DNA from: Fibrobacter sp. UBA4297
GTDB lineage: Bacteria; Fibrobacterota; Fibrobacteria; Fibrobacterales; Fibrobacteraceae
Direction: 5' to 3'
NCBI RefSeq assembly: GCF_002394865.1
Contig: NZ_DGUZ01000010.1
Coordinates: forward strand, 1-53,793
Length of the DNA: 53,793 nucleotides
Shown: positions 51,332 to 53,793 of the stretch, piece by piece
Layout: each line of letters starts with the position of its first letter
Position numbering within the stretch: position 1 is the stretch's first letter
Translations under genes and position numbers: made by a program
The notes under the pieces: model-generated
Seen by the model: only the letters and a program-made list of their open reading frames with translations
Database searches by the model: none
Told to the model about the DNA's origin: nothing

Positions 51332-52801
51332 TTAATATCTATCCTTGAGAACTTGCGGGCATTCCACTTCAACATAGTCGTGGAGCGGGTTGCCTGCGGC
51401 GTGCATGAAACCGGCGAGGAAGAGGCATCCCTGCTTTGCCTTCGCATCGTTGCTGAACACGCTGTTGCACTTGTTTTCGAGGCAGGTAAGAGTCTTCTTG
51501 GCATTGTACTTCGATTCCACTTCGCAGTCGGAGAGGAGACCGCCGTACTGCTGGCCCTGTCCGCCCCAGCCCATGGACGAGCAGCCGTTGAACATGCCGA
51601 CGCCACCGCCCGGGATCATGATGTCGAACTGGCCCTGCTGAACGTCGCCGCCAATATTAGTCGTCATGATGATGAGCTTTTTGCCTTGGATGGCCTTGTG
51701 GTTTGCATCGGTCGAGTACTTGCCCTTGCCCGTGAATGTGAGCTGGTAGCACTTGCCACAGGAACCGCCATCGCTTGCAGGCACGGCTGCAAATGCAAAG
51801 CCCATTTCGGTACAGCCGTCGATGGTGAACGGAATCTGGCTTGTGCAGGTCATGAGGCCACCGCCGGAGCAGATGCTTCCGCCACTCCAGTCGGTGCTTT
51901 CGTTCTGTCCCTTGTTGGTGCACTGCTTGGAATAATTGCCGTGGGCATGTTCTGGCCAGGAGCAGTGAGGTTTACAGCAATCCCAGTAACGGGTTGCCCA
52001 GCCGGATCCGCTCTTGCCGCCAGTCTTCTTGATGGTCGGGCACTTGTTTGCTACAACGGCCGAGCTGCTGCTCTTGGGTGGAACGGAACTGCTGCTCTTC
52101 GGCGTAGAGGAACTGCTCTTTGGCGGCTTTGCGGAGCTGCTGTTCGGAGTCGGCGGGACATACATCGAGGAACTGCTGAAAACAGGCGGGTTATATACGC
52201 TCGATGACGATGCGATTGGTGAAACGTAGTCCACGCATTTTGCACCTGGAGTCAGGATCGGGAGCGATAAGACGTTGGCGACGGTCAGCAAGGATCCGCC
52301 GAGCGAAATGACAGCGCCTGTCGTAAAGTCGATTGCTCCGACGGGGTTACCGCTTGGGTCTGTGACAATTGCGTTGGAATAGATGAGGTAGTTGCCGGTA
52401 GCGTCTTTCAGGTGGTAGGCGTTTTCGGTAATCTTGTAGCGGATGCCGTCGCCGACGATGGAATCCGCTTTGAAAAGGTCGATGTTGTTGACGAGCGGAA
52501 TGCCGGACAAGTCTACGATATTAATGTTCGGAGAATTTGGAACAGGGGTAACGGTGCCGATCTGGACGCCGGCCTCGTTGGTTACGGTCAAGTCTTTATA
52601 GATGACGTAAATTTTGTCTGCGGACAGGACCCATGCTGTTTCGCAGGACGGCATCGATGGGTTCAGCGCCAAGCTGGCGTTGCATCCGCTGCAGGGGAGG
52701 GAAGCGTCATCTCCAACAGGAGAAGACTTGTCGTCAGAACAAGAACACGCTAACACAATGGTCCCAAGCGATAGCAGGGACTTTAAAAGGGGGTATTTCA
52801 T
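51332..52801 (-). CDS. GH45 endoglucanase, lipoprotein
   Basis: 489 aa. AGGAGC precedes the ATG; the signal peptide MKYPLLKSLLSLGTIVLAC ends at a lipobox (Cys 19 or 21). The N-terminal region (about 50-185) appears to hold two copies of the module found once in the other GH45 proteins (AWVLSADKIYVIYKDLTVTNEAG.. and ..YHLKDATGNYLIYSNAIVTDPSGNPVG). A Ser/Pro linker (about 197-250) leads to the catalytic domain: TRYWDCCKPHCSWPEHA (D274) and QQGQFDIMIPGGGVGMFNGC (D393). Endo-beta-1,4-glucanase at the cell surface. Monocistronic. Confidence 0.92.
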   Translation of the reverse strand: MKYPLLKSLLSLGTIVLACSCSDDKSSPVGDDASLPCSGCNASLALNPSMPSCETAWVLSADKIYVIYKDLTVTNEAGVQIGTVTPVPNSPNINIVDLSGIPLVNNIDLFKADSIVGDGIRYKITENAYHLKDATGNYLIYSNAIVTDPSGNPVGAIDFTTGAVISLGGSLLTVANVLSLPILTPGAKCVDYVSPIASSSSVYNPPVFSSSSMYVPPTPNSSSAKPPKSSSSTPKSSSSVPPKSSSSAVVANKCPTIKKTGGKSGSGWATRYWDCCKPHCSWPEHAHGNYSKQCTNKGQNESTDWSGGSICSGGGLMTCTSQIPFTIDGCTEMGFAFAAVPASDGGSCGKCYQLTFTGKGKYSTDANHKAIQGKKLIIMTTNIGGDVQQGQFDIMIPGGGVGMFNGCSSMGWGGQGQQYGGLLSDCEVESKYNAKKTLTCLENKCNSVFSNDAKAKQGCLFLAGFMHAAGNPLHDYVEVECPQVLKDRY

Positions 52802-53488
52802 AGAAGCTCCTCGAAATTATCCCCAAACACCTTTTGTTAAAGATAGCAATTCTGTATATAATGTCTTGTAAAAAAACTTTTCATGTTGTAGTGGGGGATT
52901 AAAGCAATTTTGGAAAAGGGGTGATGGCCATTTGTAAATAATTGCCAATTGGAGATTATTGGTAGTTTGTCCGAAGTCTGCGGATGCGAATTTGGGTTGT
53001 ACTTTGTATTATTTTGGGGAAGCAGAAAAAACTCAAAATATTGAAAGACAATGGGTTGGGAAGCCGGAAAAAAGGTAAAACTTTGTAAAATTTGAAAATG
53101 TAAAAATCTTTTTACAAACTGAGACGCGGAATGTGGATTGCTGAAAACTGTACCTTATTGAAGGTGTTGATAAAATGTTAGAATCTTGGTTTTATGGTTG
53201 AAATAAAATATTGAACCTTTAAAATTTGAGTAAAAAAGGGCATTTCTGTCCACCGAAAAAGGCAGGTTTTCAACACCCTGAAAACGCCGAAAAAACTGTG
53301 GATAAGTCCAAAAATCCGCATTTTTGGCGAAATTTCAAAAGAAAAAATCTTGCAAATAATCTAGAAATTATTAAATTTGTGTTCCAATTTCGCAGAGTAC
53401 CGCTTCCTATGCTTTGCGAAAATACAGGGAACTCGTGTAGTTCTCTTGAACTTGAAGCGATAAACCTTCTGCTGAAGAAGAGGAAAAA
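52802..53488. other. Gene-free stretch before tuf
   Basis: 687 bases without a convincing gene; A+T-rich with many G-runs. The left 100 bases presumably hold the GH45 promoter. A perfect DnaA box TGTGGATAA is at 53297-53305. A possible tuf promoter, TTGCAA (53350-53355) and TAAATT (53372-53377) 16 bases apart, mirrors the rRNA promoter spacing. The open frame starting at 53226 shows no ribosome-binding site or family sequence. Confidence 0.5.
53350..53377 (+). promoter_or_regulatory. Candidate tuf promoter
   Basis: TTGCAA and TAAATT with 16-base spacing, the same -35 hexamer and spacing as the rRNA promoter at 187-214. The -10 matches four of six consensus bases. It would leave a leader of roughly 105 bases. 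Confidence 0.4.
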
Positions 53489-53793
53489 ATGGCAAAAGAA
53501 CATTTTGACAGAAGCAAGCCGCACTGCAACATCGGCACCATCGGCCACGTTGACCACGGTAAAACCACTTTGACCGCTGCAATCTGCACCACCCTTGCTG
53601 CTAAGGGTCTTGCCGCTGCAAAGCGTTTCGATGAAATCGACAACGCTCCGGAAGAAAAGGCTCGTGGTATCACGATCAACACCTCCCACGTGGAATACAC
53701 CACTGCAAATCGTCACTACGCACACGTCGACTGCCCGGGGCATGCTGACTATGTGAAGAACATGGTGACTGGTGCTGCCCAGATGGACGGTGC
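53489..53793 (+). CDS. tuf: Elongation factor Tu, N-terminal part
   Basis: The first 101 codons are present; the gene runs off the window. The product begins [20 protein letters not shown], with the P-loop GHVDHGKTT, switch [15 protein letters not shown] and switch [25 protein letters not shown]-Tu delivers aminoacyl-tRNA to the ribosome. AGAGGA precedes the ATG. The upstream gene is not rpsG/fusA, so this is a separate tuf locus rather than part of a str operon, as far as the visible sequence shows. Confidence 0.98.

Noticed and set aside
53226..53573. A plus-strand frame of 115 codons overlapping the start of tuf
   Set aside because: No start signal, no family sequence, and it overlaps tuf in another frame.

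Overview
The window looks like chromosomal DNA of a Fibrobacter-like bacterium (Fibrobacteres, FCB group). The reasons are three surface-lipoprotein GH45 endoglucanases with long serine-rich linkers, a SecA that carries the roughly 60-residue insertion typical of the FCB group plus a C-terminal SEC-C zinc motif, a DUF4954 protein, and many short palindromic interspersed repeats between genes. The assignment rests on recognised protein families; I could not run a 16S comparison because only about 22 bases of the 16S gene are present.

Layout. 1-499: the 5' end of a leftward 16S rRNA gene with its promoter. 500-16318: mostly leftward housekeeping and envelope genes (GH45, purM, a cyclic-nucleotide sensor with a substrate-binding lipoprotein, NYN protein, TPR proteins, a periplasmic PBP1-fold protein, a minimal nucleotidyltransferase, metallophosphoesterase-tmk, secA). 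16486-20872: rightward histidine phosphatase, TPR protein, iron alcohol dehydrogenase and LemA. 21101-28826: a conspicuously A+T-rich accessory island with a membrane NERD nuclease, a two-gene operon made of an archaeo-eukaryotic-primase/reverse-transcriptase fusion (836 aa) and a 915-aa partner, and a convergent AAA_13-type ATPase (490 aa). This is the best candidate for a poorly described system, most likely anti-phage. 29264-35410: glycosyltransferase, small membrane and enzyme genes and a tandem pair of secreted paralogues, in a stretch studded with palindromes.

31200-40030 is probably origin-proximal. Six parS-like sites (TGTTTCACGTGAAACA type) lie between 31225 and 35837, followed by rsmG-parA-parB, an M23 peptidase and a bactofilin. 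Two A+T-rich gene-free stretches (31068-31551 and 39680-40031) share near-DnaA-box motifs and are oriC candidates. The rRNA operon on the left and tuf on the right both point away from this region. 40032-48933: phosphoesterase, tRNA-CAT, lipoprotein, a leftward glycosyltransferase operon, DUF4954, an M48-like protein, a BatD-like protein and a LemA/M48 pair. 48946-52801: leftward HTH gene and two more GH45 lipoproteins. 53489-end: the start of tuf.

A second theme is repeats. Several palindromic or simple repeat families that occur between genes are also found in frame inside protein-coding genes, at linkers of SecA, ParB, a glycosyltransferase and a substrate-binding lipoprotein. This resembles the palindromic elements known inside Rickettsia genes. 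No CRISPR array, transposase, integrase or prophage structural gene was seen.
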